Positions 49,593 through 60,481 of a DNA stretch of 64,000 nucleotides are shown piece after piece. Location of the stretch: NCBI RefSeq assembly GCF_958979055.1, contig NC_084888.1, positions 5,751,501 to 5,815,500 of the forward strand, written 5' to 3'. This DNA comes from Alnus glutinosa (lineage: Eukaryota > Streptophyta > Magnoliopsida > Fagales > Betulaceae). Within the stretch, counting starts at the first letter, position 1. The number at the start of each line of letters is the position of its first letter. Below the pieces are notes generated by a model that saw only the letters and a list, made by a program, of their open reading frames with translations, did not search any database and was not told the origin of the DNA. The position numbers and the translations under genes were made by a program.

Positions 49593-50885
49593 TGTTAGTA
49601 TTTTGGTCTTATTCTGTGTTTGGACAAAATCACTTATGTGTAATGATGCGGCAAACAGGGTTCCACTTTTCAGAGTGAAGTAAGAAGAATTACAAAGTTC
49701 CCTGTCAGCCGTCCGGACGATGTGTCATCCATTCTGGACGCCCATCTGTCTACTGTTCCATCCGTCCGAACGACGTGTCACTCCGTCCGGACATCAGACG
49801 GACAAGCATCACCTGTCCGGACGACGTGCTTATTCCGTCCGGACACCTACTTCGTATCGAGAAGCTTCTGTGCAACTTGCTCCGTCCGGACGTTTCAGCA
49901 GCACGTCCGAACGCCTATCGGTTTTCGAACGGATCACTGATTCTTTCCAAGTTTCAAGAAAGGGAAGATCAATCAACAGTCTGGACGATGTGTTATATCG
50001 TCCGGACGCGTATCTCCGTAAGGCAAGAATCGCAGTTCAAAATGAACCGTCCAGACATCTGACAGCTATGGTCCGGACGCTGGTACATCGTATATGGTAA
50101 CTGCCGATTCGACTTCAACCATCCGAACGTCTCTCCCACATGGTCCGGACGCATGCGCATCAAATATGGAAATTGCGTGTTGAAGTTTAGCCGTCCGGAC
50201 ACTCCTGCCCCATGGTCCGGACGCGCGAAGCCTGTTATGGAAATTACTTGCAGCGGACGTGCGTCCGTCCGGACGATCGAGCCATCCCGTCCGGACGATG
50301 TTCTTATACAGGAAAGATTTCTCCGTAAAAATCTCGAAAAATCCTGTCGCACAGTTGTCCGTCCGGACGGTGACCATGGCCGTCCGGACGGCTTCCAGGC
50401 AAAATTTGTCTGACGCCCATTCTGACCCCCAGCCTATAAATAGGGGTCCATGGGCACTTAGAGCTGCAAGAATTCGGTGTGAATTCCATTAGAGCTCAGA
50501 GACGTGATATCTCCTCTAAAGCCGTTTTTCAAGTGTGCTGTACTGCAAACCGAAGTCTATCTTAGAGGTCGGCTCTAAGGTAAGGAGTTCCATTGAAGAC
50601 CCCTTCAGGTAGGTGAACCTGGTTGGGAAACGTTCGTGTTGGGTTACACGTCAGAGATCAAGGTACGACCACTGCATCGGTACATGTGAGTGTTACTGTC
50701 TTGTATCTAGCTTTGTCTTCTGAATAGTGGAATTCCTGGGTTTGGCTGCCCCGGAGTGGTTTTTCTCTTAGCTGAGTTTCCACTTCGTCAACAAAAATAT
50801 CTGTGTCATTTACTTTTCGCTGTGCTTTAATTTTTGTTGACACTTATGCACACACTTTACTTTTAGAAGTCATTTCAATTTTTCA
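49593..50885 (+). repeat. 3' LTR of the gag-only element
   Basis: Begins TGTTAGTATTTTGG after the polypurine tract and ends TTTTTCA. It retains the TATA box (TATAAATA, 50435-50442), downstream of the palindrome array (49700-50395). Confidence 0.9.
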
Positions 50886-50890
50886 TCCAC

Positions 50891-51433
50891 CAAGTGCCGA
50901 ATCTTCCTTTTTGCCACACCATTTTGTTGCGGTGTATATGCACATGAAAGCTCCCTTCGAATGTCGTGCTCTTGACAAAAATTGTGAAAGTTGATAGAAG
51001 TGAACTCTCCCCCATTATCGATTCGAAACCTTTTAATCTTCTTGTCGAGCACACTTTCCACAGTTGCTTTGAACTCTTTGAACCTGGAGAATACTTCGGA
51101 TTTTTCTTTCATAAAATATACCCACGTAAATCGTGTATAATCATCAACAAGAACAAGCATATAAAGAGAACCCGAATACGATGGTGTAGTACAAGGCCCT
51201 ATCAAATCACCATGAATAAGTTCTAAAGGTGATTTGCACCGTGAAAAAGATTTGTCAAATGGAAGGCGATGTGCTTTTCCATATTGACAACCCTCGCATA
51301 CTTCATCCCTACCAAAAGTAGTCAACATAGGCAACCCATTCACCAAATTTTTCAGAACCATAACTTTTAATTTATCCATGCTAAGATGTCCTAATCTAGC
51401 ATGCCAAATTGATGCTCCATCATTTGTACTCAT
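50891..51433 (-). pseudogene. Integrase N-terminal part of the Tnt1-like element
   Basis: Contains the GAG-pre-integrase zinc region (HARLGHLS, CEGCQYGKAHRLPF) and the integrase core (IHGDLIGP, LVDDYTRFTWVYF, IDNGGEFTS). It stops being homologous after RKIRHLV because the gag-only element inserted here. The catalytic D, D can be seen; the E lies at the expected distance in QNGVAKR, where the usual ER is changed to KR. Confidence 0.82.
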
Positions 51434-52737
51434 TTATCAATATAAGAAACTGTGGATACTAAAACAAATAAGTCTTTAATTCTCTTACTAGTATGAACAA
51501 CATCTGCATCTATGATTCTGATATTCTGAAGAAACTTCATATCCTTTGGCCCAAACAAGACATAGTGACCAGCATCAACAACATTGACCATTGAAAAGAG
51601 GTTCTTTTTCATCCCGAAAACTTGAAACACACTTTTAAGCGTGATTTGTTCATCTCCATTGCCTTTGATAGTCACGACCCCTTCCTTCTCAACGGGATGA
51701 ATGGAGTTGTCTGCTATGACGATTGCATCATTTCCTTTGAAATCTCGAAAGCTTGAAAATTTGGATTCGTCACTTGTGAGATGATGCCCACAACCTGAGT
51801 CAACGACCCAATCATTTTTATAATCGATTGATGACAAGGCATCAATCGTAGTGGTTCCTGCCATAAAGCACTTTCCCCACTCTTCTTCATGTTCAAGTTC
51901 ACCTTCCTTCTTGGCTACGGATCCTCCTTCGAGTTTCACATGGCAATTTTTCTTTATGTATCCAAGTTTACCACATCGATAACACTTGACACCTTTTTTA
52001 TTTACATCTCGCTTTTCGAATAATTCTCCATCATCTTCATACTCGCTAGAACCATCGTTTTTACTTTTGTTGAAATTTTTCTTTTTATTGGAAAAGAGCG
52101 CATCTCCTTCACTTCCCGAGATGGAGCATCCAGCCATTTGTCGAGCCAATGATTCTTGTGATGTGAGAAGACTTTCAAACTCTACCAAGGTGGGTTGAAC
52201 AGCCCATCCTTGAATAGACGTAACATAGAGAATATATTCCCTTTTTAAACCACAAATAATATGAAGCTTCATTCGTGCCTCCGATATAGGTTCTGCTGGA
52301 TCAAGGGTTGAAATCTCCGAACAAAGATTTTTAATCTTCAAGAAAAACTGAGAAATAGAGAGATCACCTTGAGTTGTATTTGCCAACTCGTTCTCCATTT
52401 GTTGCAATTGAGCCACATCCTTTTCATTGAAAAACCCATCAAGGGTAGTCCAAATCTCTCCAGCCGACTTACACCTAATGATATGCTCAAATAGCCCATG
52501 GGAAATAGATCTCTTCAAAATAGATTCCGACTTTGCATTCGCTATCCGCCATTTCTTAAAGTTATCAACGTTCTCTGGAGCATCTTCCAGAGGATTCACA
52601 TCACCTCCACCAACAACCTCCCATAAGTCTTCTCCAACAAGATAAGACTTCATGCACAATCTCCATATCTTGTAGTTAGAATGGTTGAGCACCTTAACCC
52701 CAAAATTGTTAAACCGTCCACCGGAATCCATTTCCAC
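51430..52737 (-). CDS. Gag and protease region of the Tnt1-like element
   Basis: A 435-codon frame. The N-terminal half is a Copia capsid domain (NYKIWRLCMKSYL, then LWEVV). The zinc knuckle reads CYRCGKLGYIKKNC, with Tyr in place of the usual His. The aspartic protease motif is DWVVDSGCGHHLT. The frame ends at 51430-51432 and the next frame (integrase) overlaps its stop by 4 bases (ATGA). Copia elements normally carry one gag-pol frame, so a one-base shift has broken it. Confidence 0.85.
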   Translation of the reverse strand: MEMDSGGRFNNFGVKVLNHSNYKIWRLCMKSYLVGEDLWEVVGGGDVNPLEDAPENVDNFKKWRIANAKSESILKRSISHGLFEHIIRCKSAGEIWTTLDGFFNEKDVAQLQQMENELANTTQGDLSISQFFLKIKNLCSEISTLDPAEPISEARMKLHIICGLKREYILYVTSIQGWAVQPTLVEFESLLTSQESLARQMAGCSISGSEGDALFSNKKKNFNKSKNDGSSEYEDDGELFEKRDVNKKGVKCYRCGKLGYIKKNCHVKLEGGSVAKKEGELEHEEEWGKCFMAGTTTIDALSSIDYKNDWVVDSGCGHHLTSDESKFSSFRDFKGNDAIVIADNSIHPVEKEGVVTIKGNGDEQITLKSVFQVFGMKKNLFSMVNVVDAGHYVLFGPKDMKFLQNIRIIDADVVHTSKRIKDLFVLVSTVSYIDK

Positions 52738-52787
52738 ACCACCAATTGATCTTCTTCACCAAGGATGAATCACCACAACCCTTGAAG

Positions 52788-52799
52788 CTCTGATACCAT
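52788..52799 (-). promoter_or_regulatory. Primer binding site of the Tnt1-like element (initiator tRNA-Met)
   Basis: The reverse complement reads TGGTATCAGAGC, complementary to the 3' end of plant initiator tRNA-Met. It lies immediately inside the 5' LTR, sharing its outermost base with the LTR end. Confidence 0.88.
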
Positions 52800-53406
52800 G
52801 TAGAGAAATATGGTGTCCAATTATTAGGAACAACCAATTCTCAAGTAGTGCAACAAAGTTACACTAGCCCAAGGACTCACAACCAAAAGTAGAAGAAAGA
52901 TCAAAACTAAATGGAAAATGTACTTCTTATTTATGAAATAATACAACAATAGAAAAAACTTGGGTTGGACAACACACTTGCACAAGATAGAAGAAGGTTT
53001 TGGTGGGATATGATGGAATGAATGACTTGGAAGCATGCATAGGGTATATATAAGGGTTAGGGAAAGGTTCTAGAGTATTCTTACACTTAAATAGGAAGAT
53101 AAGCATGACTTTTCATGTGACCAAGGAAGAACAACGAATTTGTACATGAAATAATAATAATGTTCCTTGGGAAGGTATAAGGTTGTATTGAAAGATGAAG
53201 TGGGTTGAATAAGGGTAGTGATGGTTAGATGACCTAGGTAGAAGATGGTAGGGTGGAAAGACTAAGAATGAGAGAATGGCATATGTCATCCATCATGTGC
53301 AAGTGAGTCCCCCCACATTTAAAATTACATTAGTTCCTCACTACTTCACTCAAAACAAGAAAATTAATAACTATGGATTCTAGAAAATACAATTTAAAAT
53401 TTAACA
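52799..53406 (-). repeat. 5' LTR of the Tnt1-like element
   Basis: Begins TGTAGAGAAATATGG and ends TTTAACA as written on the plus strand. It matches the left LTR over its whole length apart from the MITE and scattered substitutions. Confidence 0.92.
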
Positions 53407-53411
53407 AGATC

Positions 53412-53438
53412 AACATATGTTACTTTGTTGCGCAATAG
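53412..53438 (+). other. Remainder of intron 4 of copy 2 beyond the insertion
   Basis: Only 27 bases separate the target duplication from the exon 5 acceptor (CAATAG). The retrotransposon therefore sits next to the splice site and probably disturbs branch-point use. Confidence 0.75.
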
Positions 53439-54984
53439 GGACATCACCGAAACTGGGCAATCAAACTTCTTGAGATCACTATCTGTTGTACTACTGGGGT
53501 TCAATAGGGACAGAGATATTCCAATACCAGAAGTCATTGAAGAGCTTTCATCTCCAAAGAGCTCCTTCTTTACTCCAGAAGAGAGTTTTGATCAACGGGA
53601 TTTACCGAGGAGTTCCAAGCTGGGAGTGGTTGATGAAACTCTGACTCCATGGAATGAGGGAAATGAGAATGGGTTTGAGTTTAGCACACTCTCTTCGGCT
53701 TCGGCTTCTGGTTATTCAAGAAGCTCTTCCAATATGGACGTCACATCTTCTTTGCTGCCACCAATTATTCCGTCTTTGATTTCTAGTCCAACTCTCATGT
53801 CAACATGCTATTCTTCTTCTTCTTCTAGTGGAGTTCACAGTGTTATTGTGGTAAGTGCAAAACATTCGTCTGTGCATATGAATAAGTAACGTTTGAAATT
53901 ATATTTTTAATTCATAATGTTGAAAACATATAAAATTTTGTATTTCAAATTACAAGTATGAATGTGTTTTTTAAAATGCATGATTTTAATGATTAAACTA
54001 AGATTTTACTATCAAGGTAACTGAGTTTTTAAAAATTAGATATTTTGAAATTACTATTTGTAAATCCCACGTTTTAAAATCACATAAATAAAAAATGAAC
54101 CTTAGTCCCAATTGATCAACGACTAATGATACATCTGAACATGAAGGAAGTCTAGATAATACTCTGTACGAGCAACTTTGGCAGGCGATGGTAGAGGCTG
54201 ACAAAGATGCACTCAAGCGTCGAAAAGCAAAAAGAGACATGATTGAGGCTATACGTTGGGTAATGCTTTTAGCAATCTACAAACTTCTTTAATGTTATTA
54301 TTGTTATTTTTTTCATTGATAAAGATGTGAGCTTGATTTGGTAAAGTTTTCAAAAACAACACTCTCACACGTACAAATGTTATCAAACAAATTTTCAAAA
54401 CAAATACCAAAATATTTCTCAGAACTAACGGTAGCCACAATGGGGTTGTCATGTAGATCTTGTTGCTGCCACCACCTGTGTAGTGGCTTTGCAGTGGTGA
54501 TCCATTTGGTAGCCCCATTATAGTTGCAAGATCTGCATATTAGCCAAAGTAAGGCCACCAAATCTCTTTGACAGCCACCGTACCATAGTAGTTGCAAACA
54601 AATCTTCTTGGCGATCATTGTGGTGTTAGCCATCGCATGATTGCCAGTTATGTTTGGCAGTCACTATGGTAGTGATCAGAGCTGCATGGGGCCCACCAAA
54701 TCTGTTTGGCAGTAACCACATTAATTTTTGATCAATTTGTCGGCCCTTAGAGTGGCCACTAGAGATGCATGATGGCGGTCGAGAAGCCAACAAATCTTTT
54801 GACAGTCACCACGGGGTGGTAGCCGCTATCAGTGGAGGGTAACCTCCTCCATAGAGTAAAAAAAAAAAAATTCCATTTTTTGTTTTGTTTGGTTTATTTT
54901 ACTTTTTGTAAACTATTCTCGATTTTTTGCTTTTCAAAAACACTTATTAACTCACCCAATAAATTTTGTTTTGTGGATTCCACG

Positions 54985-55587
54985 TGTGGAGACAGATTCC
55001 GGTAGGTGACGTGTCGATCAGTGATTTGCCCGTATGCTCCTTATTCAAGTACCTGCAAGGGAAAGCTGCGTTGGGAGGGTGCCGACAATCCCGCTACGAT
55101 GCTTAAGTAAGTGCATTGTTTTGAGGATAAATGCACAGAGTAATGTCAAAGAGATAATCAGTGTACCTTAATATTTGAAGGGTCTCTGGTATTTATAGAG
55201 TTTGAGGAACAGTTAATCGATTCCCTATATATACGGGAATCGGTAGTCGAGGAAGACGTGGCTTCGGGCACACGGGTATTTCGGGTCCACGATCGCTTAT
55301 CCCGGGCGCACTATCCTTTATGGTTGATGTCACTGGCGAAGCTCCGGGCGCACGATCTAGTTTTGCTTTGCGCCCAACATCCCCTAGATCCCGGGTAATC
55401 CCGAGATCTATGCGGGCGTAGGTGTCAATTGGTACCCGGGTCGGGTGAACAAGTTGGGTCCAGATGATCTTGGCAGGCTTGGATAGATTAATTTCTCTTG
55501 AACTGCTTTGGCCCAGTCGGGTGGACCCAATGGGCCTTGTGCTCGGGCTGGGCCTGGCTACCGAGGAGGCCAATATTTTCCCTAACA
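54985..55587. mobile_element. 603-bp solo LTR in intron 6 of copy 2
   Basis: TGTGGAGACAG...CCCTAACA, flanked by the 5-bp duplication CCACG (54980-54984, 55588-55592). Copy 1 lacks it at the same place ('ggattccgggtaaaac'). It is GC-rich (runs of cccgggt/gggcgca) compared with the intron, and unrelated to the other LTRs here. A TATTTATAG motif at about 55191 suggests plus orientation. The family is not identified. Confidence 0.88.
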
Positions 55588-57600
55588 CCACGTAAAACAC
55601 TTTTTTCTTTTCAAATTTGGCCTCACCAAAAGAATTATCAAGTTCCACTCTTTCACAAATTTTTTGTAAATGTTTAATACCTAACCTAAATGATGTAAAT
55701 AAATATCAACCCGTGAAAGAAAGATTTCTACTTGACTACCATTGACACTAAGCTTGAAAAAAAAATACCAATATGAACTTTTTAAAGGTCCAAAATCTTA
55801 TGCAAATTGCAAATAATCCAGTCAACGTACAGGCAGAGTTGAAACAAAGATTAGAAATTGAGGAAGCACTAGTAAAGGTGACCTAGCGGAAGTGGTAGAA
55901 CGTGAAAGAGAAGCTGTGTTCTTAATAAACAAACATCAACACACACGTTGATAGAGAAAACTAAGATATTGTTGATAATAAACTTGAATGAATTTTCAAT
56001 ACAACTGTCCTCTATTTATAATGAAACTATAAGGCTACTAAAAGGAAATAAATCTCCTGCAAACGGAAATAAAACAAAAGAAGGAAAAATAAACTAGTTA
56101 TGGCAAAACTTGGTGCCAAAAAAAAAAAAAAACTAATTATTGTAAAACTTGGTGTCAAAGAAAATCTAAATATGAGAATTATTATATGGATTATTCTTCG
56201 ATTGTCACCTCACTCGGCTCTTTCCTTTCTTGATTAATATTCTGACTCAATCGACTCTTTCCTTTCTTGTTTAATATTCTGCAATAATCTGTCCTACATT
56301 AGAAGGAGAAAGAAAAACTTGAAAAGGTGAAGAATCAGAGAGATCAACTCATGGAAGAACTCCAAATTTCTCAAGAACGGGAAACATCACTAAAATGCCA
56401 AATTGCAGTGTTACATATGGAGCATGATGATGCGCTGAAAGAAGCTCAAGGGCTAAGAAGAAAACAAGGTGAGGCCTCAAGTAGACACAGATTGCCTGAT
56501 GATCAGTTCTCTGAGTTCTCGTTCACTGAGATTGAAGAAGCTACTCTATGGTTTGATGAATCCCTTAAAATTGGAGAAGGAGGATATGAGAACATTTATA
56601 AAGGCCTCCTTCGTCAAACTAAGGTTGCTATAATTAAAGATGCTAAAATCTCATGACTCACAAGGCACCTCACAATTCCAAATGGAGGTTTGTGTATTTA
56701 TTTCTTCTTGTTGGGCTTATGGCTTTGACGTCAATACTTGGACTAGATTTGTTGGTTTCTTGTTTGGTGCAATATTTCATAGAAAATGTAGATCGATCTT
56801 ATTGAAACACTTCAAAAGAAAAAAAAAATGCAAAAACAGAGAATCAAAAGCATGGCATTCTATGTCACTAGTTGGTTGTATATCAGGTTGATGTATTGAG
56901 TCAGCTATGGCATCCCAATCTTGTGAAACTCATAGGATCTTGCCCTGAAGTTTTCGCGCTCATCTACGAGTATCTTCCCAACGGAAGCCCTGAATATAGA
57001 CTGAGCATGAGGGACAACACTCCTCCATTATCATGGCAAACTCGAATACTCATTGCCATAGAGTTGTGCTTTGTTCTTGTGTATCTTCACTCCATTAAAC
57101 CTCACAGTATAATGCATGGTGATTTGAAACCCTCAAACATCCTCTTTGATGCCAACTTTATTTGTAAACTAAGTGACTTTGGAATCTGTCGTATGTTATT
57201 GCCTGATGCAAGTTCAAGCAAAAACACAACGACGACACTGTCTCATAGAACTGTCCCGAAGGGTAATTTCGCTTTCATAGATCCTGAGTTCCTTGAAACA
57301 AGAGTGCTTACTTTGAAGTCTGACGTTTACTCGTTTGGAATCATATTACTACAATTGTTGACTGGGAGACCACCTTTCCGGATATCAAATGAAGTGAAAA
57401 ATGCCCTGGATGCTGGAAATTTGAAAACTCTCTTGGATCCTTTGGCTGGAGACTGGCCGATTGTGGTTAATTACTCAAAACTTGGCTCATTTGGGATTGA
57501 GATGTTGTGACTGGAACCAAAGAAGCCGGCCAGACCTCAGGTTAGAAGTCTGGAAGTACTTGAACCAATGAGGGCCGCTTCATGTGGAGCCTCATTTTCA

Positions 57601-59203
57601 TCCTAGCTAGAATCTTGAAGACCATTAATATTGCCAACCACCTTTCATTTTTTATTTTTATTTTTTAAATGAGAAATGCTATTTAATATTATTATGACTT
57701 ACATAACCATTAATATTGCCAACCACCTTTCTTTTTTTTTCTTCTTTTTTTTTAAATGAGAAATACTATTTAATATTCTTATGACCTACATAAGTGAAGG
57801 TATGTATCTTATAGATCTAATGGTTAATTTTAAAAAAGATGAGGATATGAGAAGGATTAGAAAATATTAAATAACATATTTTTATTATTATTCATGTGGA
57901 GTAATTGATCATTAATATATATAGATTGGTTTACGATTTCAAAAAGTATAATTTAAAAATATAAAACATGTGATTAGAAAATGTAATTTTTAAAAACATT
58001 ATTAATCGTTTAGTAAAATTACAATTTAAATTTTAAATTCGTACATTTGTAAAAATGGACTCCCTTTTTGATTATTTGAAACACAATTTTTTACATTTTT
58101 AAATCTCTATTTTTTAAAAACAAATAGCCATATGAAATGTGTGGGCTGTCATATAAAATTATTAATATATTATTCCTCTGTATAAGACAGAAAATGGTCT
58201 GTGATCAAGTATGACGCGAAGCAGCGAGATGTAGATTTAAGATTTGCATCCTCGACTCAAGGGAGATATGATTGTCATTCAAAAAAAAAAAAAAAGAAGG
58301 GAGAAATGATTGGACATTATTAGGCCGACAGAACATAAAGTGATAAGATTTTCAGGCCATTGTTAAAGGATTAACCCGTGGTATCCATTGAGGTCGATCT
58401 ACGGTCCATTTCGGCGGCTGAATTAATGTAGCTGGATTGATTGATTTAAATTTTGCAATCCGTCCAATATTTTCTAGGGCTGAAATTTCTTTTATGTGAT
58501 CCAGCAAACTGGACACATGCACGAATTTAACAATATATTAGTAAGTTGGAATTGAGAATTTTTATCCGTTTGATAATAAAAAATTGACTTAGGATTAACA
58601 TATATAATAATGCTTCATTATCTGAATTTAATACGTAAAAATGAATTACCACCTCCAATATTTTTTTATTGAACGAGTGTCGATCAATATGAGCTATTAA
58701 TATGTGTATGGTGTACTTGTTAATGCATGTGTCAATATGGGCTACTAATATTTTTATTTATCCCTAATGATTTTTCTCTTAATTATCAACAAAATGGTGG
58801 GTATAACCTTTCAGCATAAAAGAAAAGTCGCATCATTATTATTTTGATTTCAAATTTCAAGTTTTCTCAATTCCGGTAGGATGTAAATTTCTTTTAAACT
58901 GATTTGTAATTAGCCTTTTAAAGTAACATGTGTCACATACAAACTAATTTGTAAAAAATTTCTATCAATTTGGATAACAATTTATTTTAATAAATAAAAA
59001 TTGACATGTATTTAAAATACAAGTGAGAATCATATACTCTATTAAAAATGAATATGAAAGATTAAAAATTTGGACACATCAATTTAATACAGTGGATTGG
59101 AGGAATTTTTTCCCAAATTCAGTTTAGAGGAAAACTTTGTTCAGTCACAAAATTTAGTTCAAAAGCCTACACTTATTTGAAATTTTTGGGTAAAATTTTT
59201 AAA
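57601..59203. other. Intergenic between copies 2 and 3
   Basis: A short duplication is visible: 'cattaatattgccaaccacctttc' segments at about 57625 and 57708, each followed by a T run and 'atgagaaat(g/a)ctatttaatatt'. A possible decayed SINE-like segment ending in poly-A lies at about 58196-58295. Nothing coding is recognised. Confidence 0.4.
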
Positions 59204-60012
59204 TGCTCTGTTTGTTTCGGCGTAAAAAAGTTTTTGAAAAATTATTTTGGTATTTTTCGGAGTTTAGTAGGGGCGAAAAATAATAGTCAACCGTAAAATG
59301 ATTTTCATTTGACAAAAAATGCTTAGTAAATTTCGAAAAATAATTTACGTAAATCATTTTTCCCAGACGGCAAACGCTATCGACCCTTTTTTAAACAACG
59401 TAGTCGACCATCGCCGGATTCTGACAAGCCAAATTCCGGCATTGGTTGGAATTCGGCCGGTGTCGAAATTTGAAAATTTCTGCTGGAATTCGGCGACGTC
59501 CGACCACCGTCACTGAATTCCAGCGATACTATGCTAGATTCCGGCCAAATTGGTCGGGATCTGGCCAGAACGGCAGGGATCCTGACCATCTGCCCGGGAT
59601 CCAACCATTTCGGCCAAATCCCTGCCAATTCTGGCTTGAATCCGGTACAAATGGCCGGATTCCGACAAGCACAAATGGCCGACCACTTTAAAAATAATTT
59701 TTTAAACTAATCCTAATTTTAAAAAATATGATTATTGCTAGTCAATGTGTATATTTTAATTAAACATAATATTTTAGTTGCTTTTTTATATTATTTTACA
59801 TTAATATTTTTATGTTGTGAATAAAAATTGATTTTTATAATTTAATATGATTGAATGAAAATAATAAAAAAAATATTTGTAATTTTCTGTATGCGCCAAA
59901 CAATGCGCCAAACATCGAAAAATGTTTTCAACGAAAAATATTTTCCTGAAAAAATGACTTCTCAAAAAATATTTTATGACGAAAATTATTTTACGCCAAA
60001 ACAAATGGAGTA
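59204..60012. mobile_element. Second MITE of the same family (809 bp)
   Basis: TIRs TGCTCTGTTTGTTTCGGCG and the imperfect reverse of TACTCCATTTGTTTTGGCG, with TAA directly at the right end and AAA at the left. The interior again has GCCGGATTC-like repeats (59400-59680). It is more diverged than the copy at 38342, so it is older. Confidence 0.75.
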
Positions 60013-60015
60013 TAA

Positions 60016-60481
60016 GGGATAAAATTAAAAAGTAAAAAGAATTTCAAAAATAAGATTCTAATTTTTAAAGAATTGTAATAATTTTTTTAAAAAAAAAAAA
60101 TTGAGGAAAACATGGGTCTAGCTGAAGGACCTACGCCCAAAGCCACCTGCAGACAAACAGTTCCTTTTACTCAGAAAACGTACAATCCAGAGAAGCTACA
60201 GCTAGACCTCAGAAACTTCACAGAACCAACAAAACCCTTTACCTCAGGTCTTCGCTTTTAATACTTAATTACCAAAAAAAAAAAAAAAAGTCTATGCTTT
60301 TAATTTGTCATTTATTTTGTGCTGAAGAATATTTGATTCTTATAAATATTCTCTTCAGAAAGTGAAGGGTAGCCAAGACTTTCCGGCCAGTACTCGTTGT
60401 AATTTAGCTGTGGGGTGACTTGTGAATCCCTGGTGTCTGCAGCGTTAACTTCATTAGCTTTTCAAAAGAAACATTTGGGAC
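60016..60481 (+). promoter_or_regulatory. Promoter and leader of copy 3
   Basis: TATA box TATAAATA at 60341-60348, about 134 bp before the ATG. The following 'ctcttcagaaagtg' and 'agctgtggggtgactt' segments also occur upstream of copy 1 (about 1938 and 2120), but the TATA is missing there. Confidence 0.55.

Larger units (their letters stand above)
41745..50885 (+). mobile_element. Gag-only LTR retrotransposon (TR-GAG-like) nested in the integrase gene
   Basis: Flanked by the 5-bp duplication TCCAC (41740-41744, 50886-50890). It has LTRs of about 1.26-1.29 kb, an initiator-Met primer site, one long gag frame and a polypurine tract (aaagggggag, 49581-49590). Between the end of gag (44730) and the 3' LTR there is no protease, integrase or RT motif in any frame. 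Instead it has a degraded second gene with its own promoter-like region and an inserted solo LTR. It must therefore depend on proteins from a related autonomous element. The 5' LTR start has drifted from TG to TA. Confidence 0.9.
38230..53406 (-). mobile_element. Tnt1-like Ty1/Copia retrotransposon in intron 4 of copy 2, itself interrupted
   Basis: Ends TG...CA are flanked by the 5-bp duplication AGATC (38225-38229 and 53407-53411); copy 1 has a single AGATC at this place. The element reads on the minus strand, so the right LTR (608 bp) is its 5' LTR. After removing a MITE from the left LTR and the internal gag-only element, it is about 5.36 kb with LTRs of about 610 bp, very close to the size of tobacco Tnt1. 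Order of domains: gag with zinc knuckle, protease, integrase, reverse transcriptase, RNase H. All are recognisable but interrupted by stops. Confidence 0.93.
36476..57600 (+). pseudogene. USP-kinase copy 2, broken by nested transposons
   Basis: Exons matching copy 1: 36476-36635, 37030-37151, 37632-37753, 38007-38111, 53439-53850, 54143-54259, 55839-55877, 56303-56687, 56887-57510. The first four keep a full USP domain. Intron 4 has grown to about 15.3 kb by the insertion at 38230-53406. The exon 6 acceptor is changed from acAG to acAT (54141-54142); skipping this 117-bp exon would keep phase. In exon 8 an extra 4 bp at the VAIK strand (about 56630) shifts the frame and ends it within a few codons, and the glycine loop Gly is changed to Glu (GGYENIY). 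In the last exon another 4-bp gain after DWPI (about 57466) gives an early stop at 57510. A solo LTR sits in intron 6. A truncated USP-only product from exons 1-4 is conceivable. Confidence 0.88.

Noticed and set aside
51426..51436. Programmed frameshift or stop-restart (ATGA overlap) between Gag-protease and integrase of the Tnt1-like element
   Set aside because: Copia elements of this size use a single frame, and this copy carries further stops and an insertion, so simple decay is more likely.
58196..58295. Second SINE with poly-A tail
   Set aside because: The poly-A is clear, but I could not find a convincing B box or flanking duplication, so it is only mentioned under the intergenic region.
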